Position numbers and translations under genes: made by a program
Part shown: positions 37,119 through 45,773 of the stretch, piece by piece
Numbering within the stretch: the first letter of the stretch is position 1
Layout of the letters: each line of letters starts with the position of its first letter
NCBI RefSeq assembly: GCF_000520515.1
Contig: NZ_KI914748.1
Coordinates: 1-64,000 of the forward strand
Length of the DNA: 64,000 bases
Origin: Arthrobacter sp. H20
Lineage (GTDB): Bacteria; Actinomycetota; Actinomycetes; Actinomycetales; Micrococcaceae
Direction of reading: 5' to 3'
The notes under the pieces: generated by a model
Database searches by the model: none
Told to the model about the DNA's origin: nothing
What the model saw: the letters and a program-made list of their open reading frames with translations, nothing else

Positions 37119-37775
37119 TACGTTTTGACGATCAATCAACGAGACTCCCGCGAAGTGGGGGACCTCGTCGCTGACCTGTTGCGTGGCCTGCGGCACATCG
37201 AGACAGTTGTGCCATTCCAGCGTTCAACCGGTGATGAATTGCAGGGCGTCGTCGGTAGTGCCGCGACGGCAGTCGACGTCGCCCTTACGGCGCTCCGACA
37301 TCGCCGATGGCATGTCGGAATTGGCGTGGGTGGGGTCCACTCGCCAATTCCCGAGAATATTCTTGAAGCACAAGGCTACGGCCTGGTGTACGCGCGGCGG
37401 GCCGTCACCCGGGCCCAAAAGACCGGCGAGCGCATCCCCCTGGCTGTGGAGGGCCCCGATTCTGAGGTAGCGGCGGAGGCTGAGGCGGTCCTTCGCCTCC
37501 TGGGCCAGATTGTGTTCACCCGGACAGAGGCCGAGTGGAATGTCCTGGACCTCTTGACGCCAGGAGCCCGAGGACAGCAGAAACTGATTGCTGCCGAGTT
37601 GGGGATCACTACCCAGGCCGTCAGTAAGGCAGTGGTCAGGTCACACTGGGTTGAGGAATGGGCCACCCGGCCTGCCGCCGCCAGGCTCCTTGACCTCACC
37701 GCAGGTCCAGTTGCGCTGCCGCCGTCGTCGCTGCCATATGAATCGAGCGCCGGCTCCTCACTCCTGCGGACCTAG
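37113..37775 (+). CDS. SatD-like / winged-helix putative DNA-binding regulator
   Basis: The 220-residue protein has an N-terminal alpha/beta half (MLYVLTINQRDSR..., with FQRSTGDELQGVV and HVGIGVGGV) resembling the SatD family. The C-terminal winged helix-turn-helix reads TRTEAEWNVLDLLTPGARGQQ then AAELGITTQAVSKAVVRS. Homologues in actinobacteria are often labelled MarR-type. The combination suggests a regulator whose N-terminal half senses a ligand, but this is inference. ATG 37113 is used since conserved sequence begins there; ATG 37083 is an alternative. Ends overlapping the convergent HAD gene. Confidence 0.65.
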   Translation: MLYVLTINQRDSREVGDLVADLLRGLRHIETVVPFQRSTGDELQGVVGSAATAVDVALTALRHRRWHVGIGVGGVHSPIPENILEAQGYGLVYARRAVTRAQKTGERIPLAVEGPDSEVAAEAEAVLRLLGQIVFTRTEAEWNVLDLLTPGARGQQKLIAAELGITTQAVSKAVVRSHWVEEWATRPAAARLLDLTAGPVALPPSSLPYESSAGSSLLRT

Positions 37776-38602
37776 ACGAGGGTGCGCAGAACCTTCGCCG
37801 CGCCGTCGTCGTCCACGCTGGCCGTCACCTCGGTTGCCGCTGCAAGCACCTCATGGGGGGACTGGCCCATCGCTACGCCCCGAGCGGCCCACGCGAGCAT
37901 CTCAATATCGTTTCGTCCATCGCCGACGGCCACTGTATGCGCATGGTCGATATCCAGCCGGCGGCGCAACAGTTCAAGAGCACTTGCCTTGGTCACGCCG
38001 GCCGCGGCTATATCCAGCCAGGCTGTCCAGCCCACCGAATAGGTCACGCCATGGAGACCAATTGCTTCGACCGCCTCACCAAACTGCTCGGTGGTGCTGT
38101 CCGTGCTGAAGACAACTACCCTGACCGCCGCTGCGTCGAGCATCTCCTCAAACTCGACTGTGCGGGTCTGGGATCCGAAGCTGGCATCCTGGAACCGTTC
38201 GGTCGCCAGGAAATTTCCCTCGTCATCCTCAAGCGCATACTTGGCGGTCGGCAGCCTCTCCCTGAGTGCGACGAGTGCCGGCCTGGGATCGAAGGTGACC
38301 CGGTCGATAATTTCGAAACCCTGAGGCAGGGTGGGGTCGATACGTAGGGTCACCCCGCCGTTGGAGCACACACTGTACCCGCGCGTCAGGCCGATCTTTT
38401 CAACTATGGGCAGGGCAGCACCGAGTGAGCGACCCGTGGCGATGATGACTTCATGCCCGGCGTCGACGACAGCGCGCGCAGCCTTCATTACCTCATCAGT
38501 CATATTTCCGTCGTGGTCGACCAGGGTGCCGTCCACATCAAGTGCGATGAGCTTACGCTGGGCCTGCTGGTCCTCGATGCCAGTAGTGGTGAATTGTTTC
38601 AT
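37772..38602 (-). CDS. Cof-type HAD-IIB family hydrolase
   Basis: The 276-residue sugar-phosphate-phosphatase-like protein has HAD motif I in IALDVDGTLVDHDG, motif II around EVIIATGRSL, and motifs III/IV in VTKASALELLRRRLDI and VAVGDGRNDIEML. The large C2B cap between motifs II and III defines subfamily IIB. Substrate cannot be told from sequence. It lies between the SatD-like gene (convergent, four-base overlap) and serS (same strand, 39 bases away). Confidence 0.9.
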   Translation of the reverse strand: MKQFTTTGIEDQQAQRKLIALDVDGTLVDHDGNMTDEVMKAARAVVDAGHEVIIATGRSLGAALPIVEKIGLTRGYSVCSNGGVTLRIDPTLPQGFEIIDRVTFDPRPALVALRERLPTAKYALEDDEGNFLATERFQDASFGSQTRTVEFEEMLDAAAVRVVVFSTDSTTEQFGEAVEAIGLHGVTYSVGWTAWLDIAAAGVTKASALELLRRRLDIDHAHTVAVGDGRNDIEMLAWAARGVAMGQSPHEVLAAATEVTASVDDDGAAKVLRTLV

Positions 38603-38641
38603 TACTCAAGTGAACCAGATTCATTGCCCGGACGGTTCGGG

Positions 38642-39928
38642 TCAGGATGCCCCAAGCACGGGGAGCACTTCGAGACCACCCAGGTAGGGCCTGAGCGCCT
38701 CAGGCACTGTAACCGAGCCGTCAGCATTTTGGTGATGTTCAAGTATCGCGACGATCCAGCGGGTCGTGGCCAGGGTTCCGTTCAGCGTAGCGACCGCGCG
38801 GGTGCCCTTCTGGCCTGCTGGCTGCCGTTCACGGATATTCAGGCGGCGGGCCTGGAACGTGGTGCAGTTGGAGGTGGAAGTCAATTCCCGGTAGGCCTCC
38901 TGGGTGGGGACCCAGGCCTCACAGTCAAACTTTCTGGCGGCAGACATGCCCAGGTCTCCGGCCGCGGTGTCGATGACCCGGTACGGCAACTCCACCTTGG
39001 CGAGCATTTCCTCTTCCCACGCGAGCATCCTCGCGTGCTCGGCGTAGGACTCCTCTTCAGTGGTATAGGCAAACATTTCAACCTTATTGAACTGGTGCAC
39101 CCGGATGATCCCGCGGGTGTCCTTGCCGTGCGAACCTGCTTCCCTGCGGTAGCAGGAGGACCAGCCCGCGTAACGGACCGGACCAGCTGACAAGTCGAGG
39201 ATCTCGTCGGAGTGGTATCCGGCCATTGCCACCTCCGACGTGCCCACCAGGTAGAGGTCGTCCTCAGCCAGCCGGTAGATCTCGGCGTCGTGGGCTACGT
39301 CGAACCCGGTGCCCTGCATGATCTCGGGTCGAACCAGGGTGGGGGTGATCATCGGGGTGAATCCGGCCTGGACCGCCTGCTCCATTGCCATGTTGAGCAG
39401 GGCAAGTTCCAGCCGCGCTCCGACGCCTTTGAGGAAGTAGAAGCGTGAGCCTGAAACTTTTGCCCCCCGCTCCATGTCAATGGCACCAATGAGTTCGCCG
39501 ATTTCCAGGTGATCCCGTGGGGCGAACCCTTCGGCGCCGAAGTCCCGTGGCGTGCCGACCGTCCTAATCACCTCAAAATCATCCTCGCCGCCAGCGGGGA
39601 CGCCGTCCTGGATGGCGTTGGGCAGACTGCGCAGGAGCGTTTCCTGCTCCTGCCTGGCTGACTCTGCCTCGGCCGCAGCAGCCTTCACTGACGCAGCAAG
39701 GTCCTTGACCTCCGCGAGCAGTGCCTGCTTCTCCTGGCCCTGGGCCTGAGCAACACGCTTACCGAAGGCGTTCTGGTCTGCCCGTAGGGATTCAGCGCTG
39801 GTGACCACCTCGCGGCGGCGGGAGTCAGCCGAAATAATCGCGTCCACTAGGGCAACATCGGCGCGGCGGGCGCGCTGTGAAGTGCGGAATTTCTCTGGGT
39901 CTTCGCGGAGTTCGTTAACATCGATCAC
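38642..39928 (-). CDS. serS: Seryl-tRNA synthetase
   Basis: SerS charges tRNA-Ser. The 428-residue enzyme has the N-terminal coiled-coil arm (about 30-105, rich in Ala/Glu/Gln/Lys), motif 1 around [17 protein letters not shown], motif 2 in [28 protein letters not shown] (described in two overlapping parts as [16 protein letters not shown] and [14 protein letters not shown]) and motif 3 in [22 protein letters not shown] 39928 begins [14 protein letters not shown]. Divergent from the lipid kinase gene. Confidence 0.97.
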   Translation of the reverse strand: MIDVNELREDPEKFRTSQRARRADVALVDAIISADSRRREVVTSAESLRADQNAFGKRVAQAQGQEKQALLAEVKDLAASVKAAAAEAESARQEQETLLRSLPNAIQDGVPAGGEDDFEVIRTVGTPRDFGAEGFAPRDHLEIGELIGAIDMERGAKVSGSRFYFLKGVGARLELALLNMAMEQAVQAGFTPMITPTLVRPEIMQGTGFDVAHDAEIYRLAEDDLYLVGTSEVAMAGYHSDEILDLSAGPVRYAGWSSCYRREAGSHGKDTRGIIRVHQFNKVEMFAYTTEEESYAEHARMLAWEEEMLAKVELPYRVIDTAAGDLGMSAARKFDCEAWVPTQEAYRELTSTSNCTTFQARRLNIRERQPAGQKGTRAVATLNGTLATTRWIVAILEHHQNADGSVTVPEALRPYLGGLEVLPVLGAS

Positions 39929-40001
39929 GTGCCTAGACTATCAATGGCGCCCGGCGATGATCCCCGCCAGTCTCCCCTGAGGGGATACCCTAAAGTGCAT
40001 C

Positions 40002-41102
40002 ATGCCAATTCGCCTGATCCTCCTGTTCGCCCTGGTCCTGGCCGCGGCCGCCTCCGCAGTGAGTTGGTTGGGGGTCCGGCGGTTGCATTCGCTAGAACAT
40101 CCCGCGGTAACAGGCGCCCTCCATCTGCCGGAACCCAGGGGCCGGCAGCGGGTGGCCCTGGTGCTGCACCCTCGAAAACTCAATGCCCCGCATGCCCGCA
40201 GCCAAGTCGAGCTGGCCTGCGCCGGGGCGGGGTGGGAACCGCCCCTCGTCCTTGAGACAACAGTCGTGGATCCAGGCTATGGGCAGGCGATAAGGGCACT
40301 CCGCGAGGGGGCCGACGTCGTTATCGCAGCCGGAGGTGACGGGACCGTGCGGGCTGTCGCCCGCGCAGTAGCTCATCAAGGAGTCGCCATGGGACTCATT
40401 CCGCTGGGAACAGGGAACCTACTGGCACGCAATCTGGGCATACCGGTCTCGGACCTGGGTGCAAGTGTGCACCGGGCCCTCCACGGCGGTGGGCGGCGGA
40501 TCGACATGGGACGCGCCGAGTTGCGCAACGACACTACCGGTGAACGGGCCGAGCATATCTTCCTCGTGCTGGGCGGCATTGGTCTGGATGCAGTGGTGGT
40601 CGCGGCAACCAAGGACGTACTGAAGGAAAAGTTCGGCTGGCTGGCCTACAGCGAAGCCGGATTGCGGAGCCTTCCCGGCAAACGACAGAGGGTCGCGATC
40701 AGCCTCGATGGCGGGCCTCCGCAGAGCCGGACCGTGCACAGCGTTCTCTTCGCCAACTGTGCAAGGCTGCCAGGCGGCATAGAATTGATCCCCGATTCGA
40801 CAATCGATGACGGCTACATCGATGTCGTGGTCCTGAGTCCGAGAAGCATCCTGGGCTGGATCTGGCTGGGCACCAAGATTGTCTTTCGACCTCACAGCGT
40901 TATCCCGGTGATCAACTACTACCAGGCGCAACGGGTGACTGTGACAGTGTCCGATCCCACCCAGACCCAGCTCGACGGCGACCTCTCAGGGAGATGCACC
41001 TCCCTGGACGTCACCGTCGACCCCGGCGCGCTGATCGTCAGGTCACTTCAGTCACCAGATCATCAGCGCACCACGCCGTTGGCGCGAAGGGCACGCGGCT
41101 AG
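40002..41102 (+). CDS. Diacylglycerol kinase catalytic domain (DagK/YegS-type lipid kinase)
   Basis: The 366-residue protein has one N-terminal membrane helix (about 3-23), then a DAGK catalytic domain with the nucleotide-binding AAGGDGTVRAVARAV and GLIPLGTGNLLARNLGI, and the LGGIGLDA motif. Such enzymes phosphorylate diacylglycerol or a related lipid at the membrane. The N-terminal anchor is an addition seen in some actinobacterial members. Substrate is inferred from family. Its stop overlaps the convergent repeat-protein gene by four bases. Confidence 0.9.
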   Translation: MPIRLILLFALVLAAAASAVSWLGVRRLHSLEHPAVTGALHLPEPRGRQRVALVLHPRKLNAPHARSQVELACAGAGWEPPLVLETTVVDPGYGQAIRALREGADVVIAAGGDGTVRAVARAVAHQGVAMGLIPLGTGNLLARNLGIPVSDLGASVHRALHGGGRRIDMGRAELRNDTTGERAEHIFLVLGGIGLDAVVVAATKDVLKEKFGWLAYSEAGLRSLPGKRQRVAISLDGGPPQSRTVHSVLFANCARLPGGIELIPDSTIDDGYIDVVVLSPRSILGWIWLGTKIVFRPHSVIPVINYYQAQRVTVTVSDPTQTQLDGDLSGRCTSLDVTVDPGALIVRSLQSPDHQRTTPLARRARG

Positions 41103-41464
41103 CGGGAGCCGCCCTCGGTGTCGGCATCCGTGTACTCACCCTGCGGGCCAGTGCCATCCGACGGGTCTTCCTCAACGTCGGTGTATTCGCCCTCTTTCTC
41201 GGGGTCCTGGTCGCCGGTGTAGCCGCCCTCAGTTGTCTTTTCTTTCTGGGCGCCGGTGTACCCTCCGCCTGGCACAGGCTCCAGATTCTCGGTATCCGAG
41301 TCGGGGAACTCCCCTTTTGCCTGGCTGTTGATGAGTTGCTGCTCCTCGGAGAACCGCAGGTCGTTGGCCTGGTCTCCAGCGTCTCCACGATAGTTTTCGT
41401 CGGAAGTGGCTCCGCCGCCCTCATTCGGGGTGACGTCGTGTCCTTCGTTAGCCTGCTCGCTCAT
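41099..41464 (-). CDS. Acidic low-complexity protein with GxYT(G/D) repeats
   Basis: I recognise no named family. The 121-residue product (MSEQANEGHDVTPNEGG...) is very acidic, almost without hydrophobic segments, and probably disordered. From about residue 66 it holds four spaced repeats: GGGYTG, GGYTG, GEYTD and GEYTD, separated by acidic linkers. ATG 41464 has AAAGG about 7 bases upstream; the frame extends to 41548 without family features. It lies directly downstream of the broken topoisomerase gene. Confidence 0.65.
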   Translation of the reverse strand: MSEQANEGHDVTPNEGGGATSDENYRGDAGDQANDLRFSEEQQLINSQAKGEFPDSDTENLEPVPGGGYTGAQKEKTTEGGYTGDQDPEKEGEYTDVEEDPSDGTGPQGEYTDADTEGGSR

Positions 41465-41547
41465 GATGCGCCTTTCGTTGAACATGCGCGCCGACCCGGC
41501 GCCTTGAGTGAAGCGTACTGATGAACTGCTTCCACTGGGAAGCATCA

Positions 41548-42521
41548 CTACGCTTTAAGCAGACCGCGAACAGCCTTTTCGGAGGCGGAATAGCTGCCAA
41601 TCTCGATAACCTCACCCGCCATGAAGCGGTCGACGAGCCACGGATCGACATAAGAGCGCTTCGCAACCGCCGGAGTATTGCCGAGCTTCTCAGCGACCGC
41701 GCGCATCGTTGCAGCTACAGCTTTCTGCCGGGCGGTCCTGCTGGTGGCCAGCAAGTCGCTGCGGGCCAGGTCCATGGCCGCCACGACTGTGGCCTGCCAG
41801 GTCCGGAAATCCTTGGCCGTGAAACCCTCACCAGTGACTTGCCGGAGGAACCCGTTCAGTTGCGATGCGTCGACGCGATGCCATGCGCCGTCGGCAGTGC
41901 GGTAGGCAAGGGCGGTGTCGGCCTGTTCGCGCTTCAGCATGGGCCTCATTGCCGCCGCCAGGTCGCCATCCTGACACTTGATTCCCACTGCTGACCACTT
42001 TTCCCAGGGAATTCGAAGGTAATCACGGGGCCCTTGATACGGACGTGTTCCACCTGCAGAGTTGTGACTCCAAAGGATCCGTTGGTTTCGGCGTACTGTT
42101 CGGAGCCGATCCTCAGCGACCCCGAATCTACTATCCGCAGGGCAGCAGCAAAAGCACGCTCCCGAGCCATGCCCTCACTGCGCAAGTGAGAAGTAATGAC
42201 CCGTCGTGCTGCTGGCAGCTTCTCCCCGAATTCCAGGGCTCGATCGAACTTTTCGCGATCCTTCTTTTCCCGCCACGCTGTGTGATAAACGTACTGACCG
42301 CGACCCGCAGCATCGGTGCCCAACGCCTGGCTATGTCCGTTGGAATAGGGAGCAATCCAGACATCCTGCCAGGCTGGCGGTATGGTCAGCTCCTTGATGC
42401 GCCGAAGCCCGGAGGGGTCGCGCAACGGAGTCCCGGCTGCTGACCGGTAGCCGAACCCCTTCCCGTGCCGACGGCGGGTGATGCCCGGCTTTTCACAGTC
42501 ACTGCGGCGAAGTCGAGGCAT
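41548..42521 (-). pseudogene. DNA topoisomerase IB, split by a single-base frameshift
   Basis: Two frames together make one type IB topoisomerase of about 324 residues. The first (42521 to about 41970) has RRRHGKGFGYR, IPPAWQDVWI, QYVYHTAWREKKDREKFDR and ends SGQQWESSV. The second (about 41970 to 41548) carries AKDFRTWQATVVAA and NTPAVAKRSYVDPWLV with the catalytic Tyr. Inserting one G near 41969-41972 (GTCAGGATGG to GTCAGGGATGG) restores the frame. As written the first product ends before the nucleophile and would be inactive. A sequencing error is possible. ATG 42521 has AGGTGG five bases upstream. Confidence 0.85.
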
Positions 42522-42553
42522 TTGGGCCACCTTTCCGGATCAAGAAGATCAGC

Positions 42554-43223
42554 CTACTGCCTATCTAGGAATCTGGCACCGGGCGGCGGGTTCTGGAGGC
42601 GGCCGTCGCGGAGAATGGCCAGCAGGGTCTCGACGTTCCACGCCGCGTTGCCGCCGCCGTCAGTGTTGAAGTAGACAGAGATGTCCTTGCCCGCCCCCTT
42701 CCACTCTCGGATCCGGCCCGCTCACCAGTGCAGATCGGCGTCGGAGTAAGAGTCGCCGCATAGGTGCTTGGAGTCGGTCCCGTGCATCCGCAGAAAGACA
42801 AACGGTGCAGTTGCCCGTAGTACGCACTTCAGGTTTGCACCGCTCATGACGCAATACGCTGCACCGTGTCGTTCCGACTGCAGGCCGGCGGGAGCTGGAC
42901 GAGCAGGATCGAGCGTTTATCACCGAGTTCTTGCCAGCAGCCGGTGATGCGCTCTACTCACACCTCGGACTGATACAGCTTCTTGCAATGAGTAAGTCCC
43001 CGTGGCGCTTTGACGGAAAGGAGAAGCCTTCAGGAAGCCTTGTCCGCCAGCCCGCGGACGTGGTTTCGCGAGGCCGACGTTAGAAGCTCTCGTTGAGTTC
43101 TACCGTTCCGAACCGCTGCGCGTAGTAGCTGAGCCCTTTGCTGGAGGCTGTCCCCGCGGGATAAACGACTTCACTCCAATGGTCATAACTCCAATTGGAT
43201 GTGCCGATGTGAATACCCTTGAC
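42554..43223 (-). pseudogene. Decayed DUF72 family gene
   Basis: The minus strand still spells most of a DUF72 protein, but broken. The N-terminus reads GIHIGTSNWSYDHWSEVVYP, then YYAQRFGTVELNESF, followed by a TAA at 43082-43080 where the family has Tyr. The frame continues with EGFSFPSKRHGDLLIA; a frame change gives GCWQELGDKRSILLVQLPPA. The C-terminus reads RATAPFVFLRMHGTD and SYSDADLHW, then TGA at 42724-42722 in place of Trp, and GAGKDISVYFNTDGGGNAAW to the stop at 42554. Two nonsense codons, at least one frameshift and a missing middle mark true decay. No start codon survives. Confidence 0.8.
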
Positions 43224-43278
43224 CAGTTCAGGTTACCCAGCCACGAGGGCCGGTGGGCTCGGGTGTCGGGATCTTAAT

Positions 43279-43296
43279 GTGGGGTCCCTGCCCCAC
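43279..43296. terminator. Hairpin after the GH13 gene
   Basis: GTGGGG (43279-43284) and CCCCAC (43291-43296) form a 6-base stem with a 6-base loop just beyond the GH13 stop. On the + strand it is followed by a run of five T; on the minus strand, which would end the sugar operon, the T-run is absent. Confidence 0.45.
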
Positions 43297-43302
43297 GGCT
43301 TT

Positions 43303-44886
43303 TTAGTTCTGTAGCACCCAGGCCGCATTATCCGGTTCAAGCCACCCCTCCACGGCTTGGGGTGAGGAAGCAATGATCACCGCGCTGCCCGTGGGTAACC
43401 GTGCTGGTTCATCGCCCATGGCCACAGCAACTAAGAAATCCGACCCGCGTTCGCAGATGAGCAGGTTTCCGTTCTCCACCCGCCACGCGCCAGCATCGTT
43501 CGGGTTGAGCACGCCTTTGAACGCCAACTGGCGCCGTAATTCAAGTGCGGAGATGATCAGACGAAGCGTTGAATCCGGGTTCTCCTGATGCACCTCAACA
43601 GCTGATGATCCCCACGACGGCGGAAGTGGAAGCCACGGCGACGAAGTTGAGTCGGCGAGAGAAAAGCCATGGGACCTTTCGGGTGACACCGTCCATGGGA
43701 GCGGCACTCTCGCGCCGTCGCGGGAAACTCCACCACGTTCCCACATAGGGTCGACCCGGGCTGCAAGGGGCACCTCAACCTCGGGAAGCCCGAGTTCCTG
43801 CCCCTGATAGATATAGGCACCACCCGGCAGACCAAGAATGGCCAGGAGGCCTGCGCGCGCCCGCGCTGCACCGCGACTACCGCCGCCAAAGCGTGTTGCC
43901 GAGCGAACGATGTCATGGTTTTCCAAAGCCCAAGTGGGTGATGCACCGTGTTCCAGCCGGGCTGCTTCAAGCTCGCGCCCAACAGCAACCCACTCATTCG
44001 TGTCCCAGCCAAGACGGACAAACGCAAAGGCGAACGCCTGATGCATTTCGTCGCTGCGCGTATACCGAGCAGCGCGATGCGGTTCGAGGTTGACCTCGCC
44101 CACAAGGAAGCGCTCCGGAGTATAGGAATCGGTTAGCGTTCGCCAGCGCCGATACACTTCATGGACCTCCTCCTGGTCCGACACGAGTGGATTAGACCTG
44201 AGCCCGTCAATGACGGCGCCGGTCGTGGCCGCATCCGGCAGACCCTCAGCCTTGAACAACGCATGTGCAACGTCGATGCGCAATCCATCGACTCCCCTGT
44301 CGAACCAGAAACGCAGCACGTCCGCAAAGAAATCCCCCACCAGGGGATTCCGCCAGTTCCAGTCAGGTTGCGCCGAGGAGAACAGGTGCAGATACCAATC
44401 CAGGTCGGAGTCCGAGCCGGGGTTCACGCGGCTCCACGCGCTCCCCCCGAAGACACTCTGCCAATTATTCGGGGGTGTAACGGCGTCCGGTCCGGCTGCG
44501 AAATGGAACAGCGCCCGCTCGGCAGAACCTGGCGAAGATTTGATCGCCTGTTGGAAGAGCGGGTGCTCTGATGAGCAGTGGTTGGGAACGACGTCGAGCA
44601 CAATCCGCAGTCCCAGCGAGTGGGCAAGATCGAGAAGCTGATCGAATTGCTGAAGGGTTCCAAAGAGAGGGTCGACGTTACAGTAATCGCTGACGTCGTA
44701 GCCCTGATCGACCTGTGGTGAGGGCTGGAACGGAGTCAACCAGATTCCGTCCACGCCGAGAGACGCAAGGTACGGAAGTCGGGCCAAAAGACCCGATAAA
44801 TCCCCTACGCCATCGCCATCGCCATCGGCGAAAGACCTAGGATATACCTGATAGATGACAGCTGTCTGCCACCATGGATCGTTCAT
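43303..44886 (-). CDS. Glycoside hydrolase family 13 (alpha-glucosidase / oligo-1,6-glucosidase type)
   Basis: The 527-residue cytoplasmic enzyme hydrolyses alpha-glucosidic bonds. It has a calcium-loop motif DGDGDGVGDL (21-30), DVVPNH (98-103), the nucleophile Asp205 in GLRIDVAH, the acid/base Glu264 in LVGEVNLEP and HD at 324-325. No signal peptide is visible, so the sugar is probably imported first. The gene overlaps the MalG-type permease by four bases and ends the LacI-regulated operon. Exact substrate (maltose, isomaltose, trehalulose, sucrose or similar) cannot be read from sequence. Confidence 0.92.
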   Translation of the reverse strand: MNDPWWQTAVIYQVYPRSFADGDGDGVGDLSGLLARLPYLASLGVDGIWLTPFQPSPQVDQGYDVSDYCNVDPLFGTLQQFDQLLDLAHSLGLRIVLDVVPNHCSSEHPLFQQAIKSSPGSAERALFHFAAGPDAVTPPNNWQSVFGGSAWSRVNPGSDSDLDWYLHLFSSAQPDWNWRNPLVGDFFADVLRFWFDRGVDGLRIDVAHALFKAEGLPDAATTGAVIDGLRSNPLVSDQEEVHEVYRRWRTLTDSYTPERFLVGEVNLEPHRAARYTRSDEMHQAFAFAFVRLGWDTNEWVAVGRELEAARLEHGASPTWALENHDIVRSATRFGGGSRGAARARAGLLAILGLPGGAYIYQGQELGLPEVEVPLAARVDPMWERGGVSRDGARVPLPWTVSPERSHGFSLADSTSSPWLPLPPSWGSSAVEVHQENPDSTLRLIISALELRRQLAFKGVLNPNDAGAWRVENGNLLICERGSDFLVAVAMGDEPARLPTGSAVIIASSPQAVEGWLEPDNAAWVLQN

Positions 44887-45773
44887 TTGGTGGCCCCGGA
44901 GGTGAGGCCCTCAACAATGCGGCGTTGGAAGATCAACACCATGATGACGAGTGGGATGGTAACGATTACGCCGGCCGCCATCTGCTCGCCAAACGGAGCC
45001 TGGAACTCGGTGGCTCCCGTGAACTTCGAAATGGCGACCGTAGCCGTCTGAACAGCTGGATCGTTGACCATTGATAGTGCGATGATGAACTCATTCCAGC
45101 TGTGGATGAACGTGAGGATCGCGGTAGTGAAGACGCCCGGCGCAGCCAGTGGTAACAAAACTTTTCGAAATGCCTGCCATTTACTGCAGCCGTCGATCAT
45201 GGCGGCTTCCTCAAGGTCGAACGGCAGTGACTTCATGAACGTCGTCAGGTTCCACACCGCCAACGGAATGGCGAAGGACAGGTTCGGCACGATCATCGCC
45301 TGATAGGTATTGATCCAGCCAATGTCGGTGAATAACCTCAGCAATGGTACGACGACTGAGATCCCGGGGAACATCGACGTTGCGATGATGACCCCGAGGA
45401 TCACCGATTTGAACCGGAAGTTGAGCCGTGAAATGGCGTATGCCGCAAAGATTCCCAGCACCAGGGCGGCTGCCGTGGTCACACCCGCCACGATCAGGCT
45501 GTTGAGCAGCGCCTGCCCAAACAGGGTGGAACCATCGAAGACTTTGATGTAGTTCTCAGCAGAGAACGGCTGGGGAAGGAGGCTGTTGTCGAAAATGTCC
45601 GCTGTGCGGCGGAAGCTAGACACGAGCATCCAATAAAACGGCGCCAGGCAGTAGACGAGGATTGCTGCGAGGCCCAGGTATACGGAATAGGACTTCCAGC
45701 CACGTTTGCGGACCACCCGCGGGGGTGCTTCAGCCGGTGTGTCTACGGGAGTGAGAACGGGAATCTGGGTCAT
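44883..45773 (-). CDS. Carbohydrate ABC transporter permease (MalG type)
   Basis: The 296-residue membrane protein has six helices starting at about residue 27, and the EAA loop LEEAAMIDGCSKWQAFRKVLLP that contacts the ATPase. It pairs with the MalF-type permease upstream, with which it shares one base of overlap. No ATPase gene lies in the cluster, so a shared MsiK/MalK-type ATPase encoded elsewhere is likely used. Confidence 0.93.
   Translation of the reverse strand: MTQIPVLTPVDTPAEAPPRVVRKRGWKSYSVYLGLAAILVYCLAPFYWMLVSSFRRTADIFDNSLLPQPFSAENYIKVFDGSTLFGQALLNSLIVAGVTTAAALVLGIFAAYAISRLNFRFKSVILGVIIATSMFPGISVVVPLLRLFTDIGWINTYQAMIVPNLSFAIPLAVWNLTTFMKSLPFDLEEAAMIDGCSKWQAFRKVLLPLAAPGVFTTAILTFIHSWNEFIIALSMVNDPAVQTATVAISKFTGATEFQAPFGEQMAAGVIVTIPLVIMVLIFQRRIVEGLTSGATK

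Noticed and set aside
38603-38641. tRNA gene near serS
   Set aside because: The gap is too short and no cloverleaf or TTCGA-type T-loop pattern is seen there or in the other intergenic gaps I read.
42660-42923. Open frames on the minus strand in the DUF72 remnant taken as real small genes
   Set aside because: They are out-of-frame readings; the true family sequence is in another frame with stop codons, so the locus is a pseudogene.
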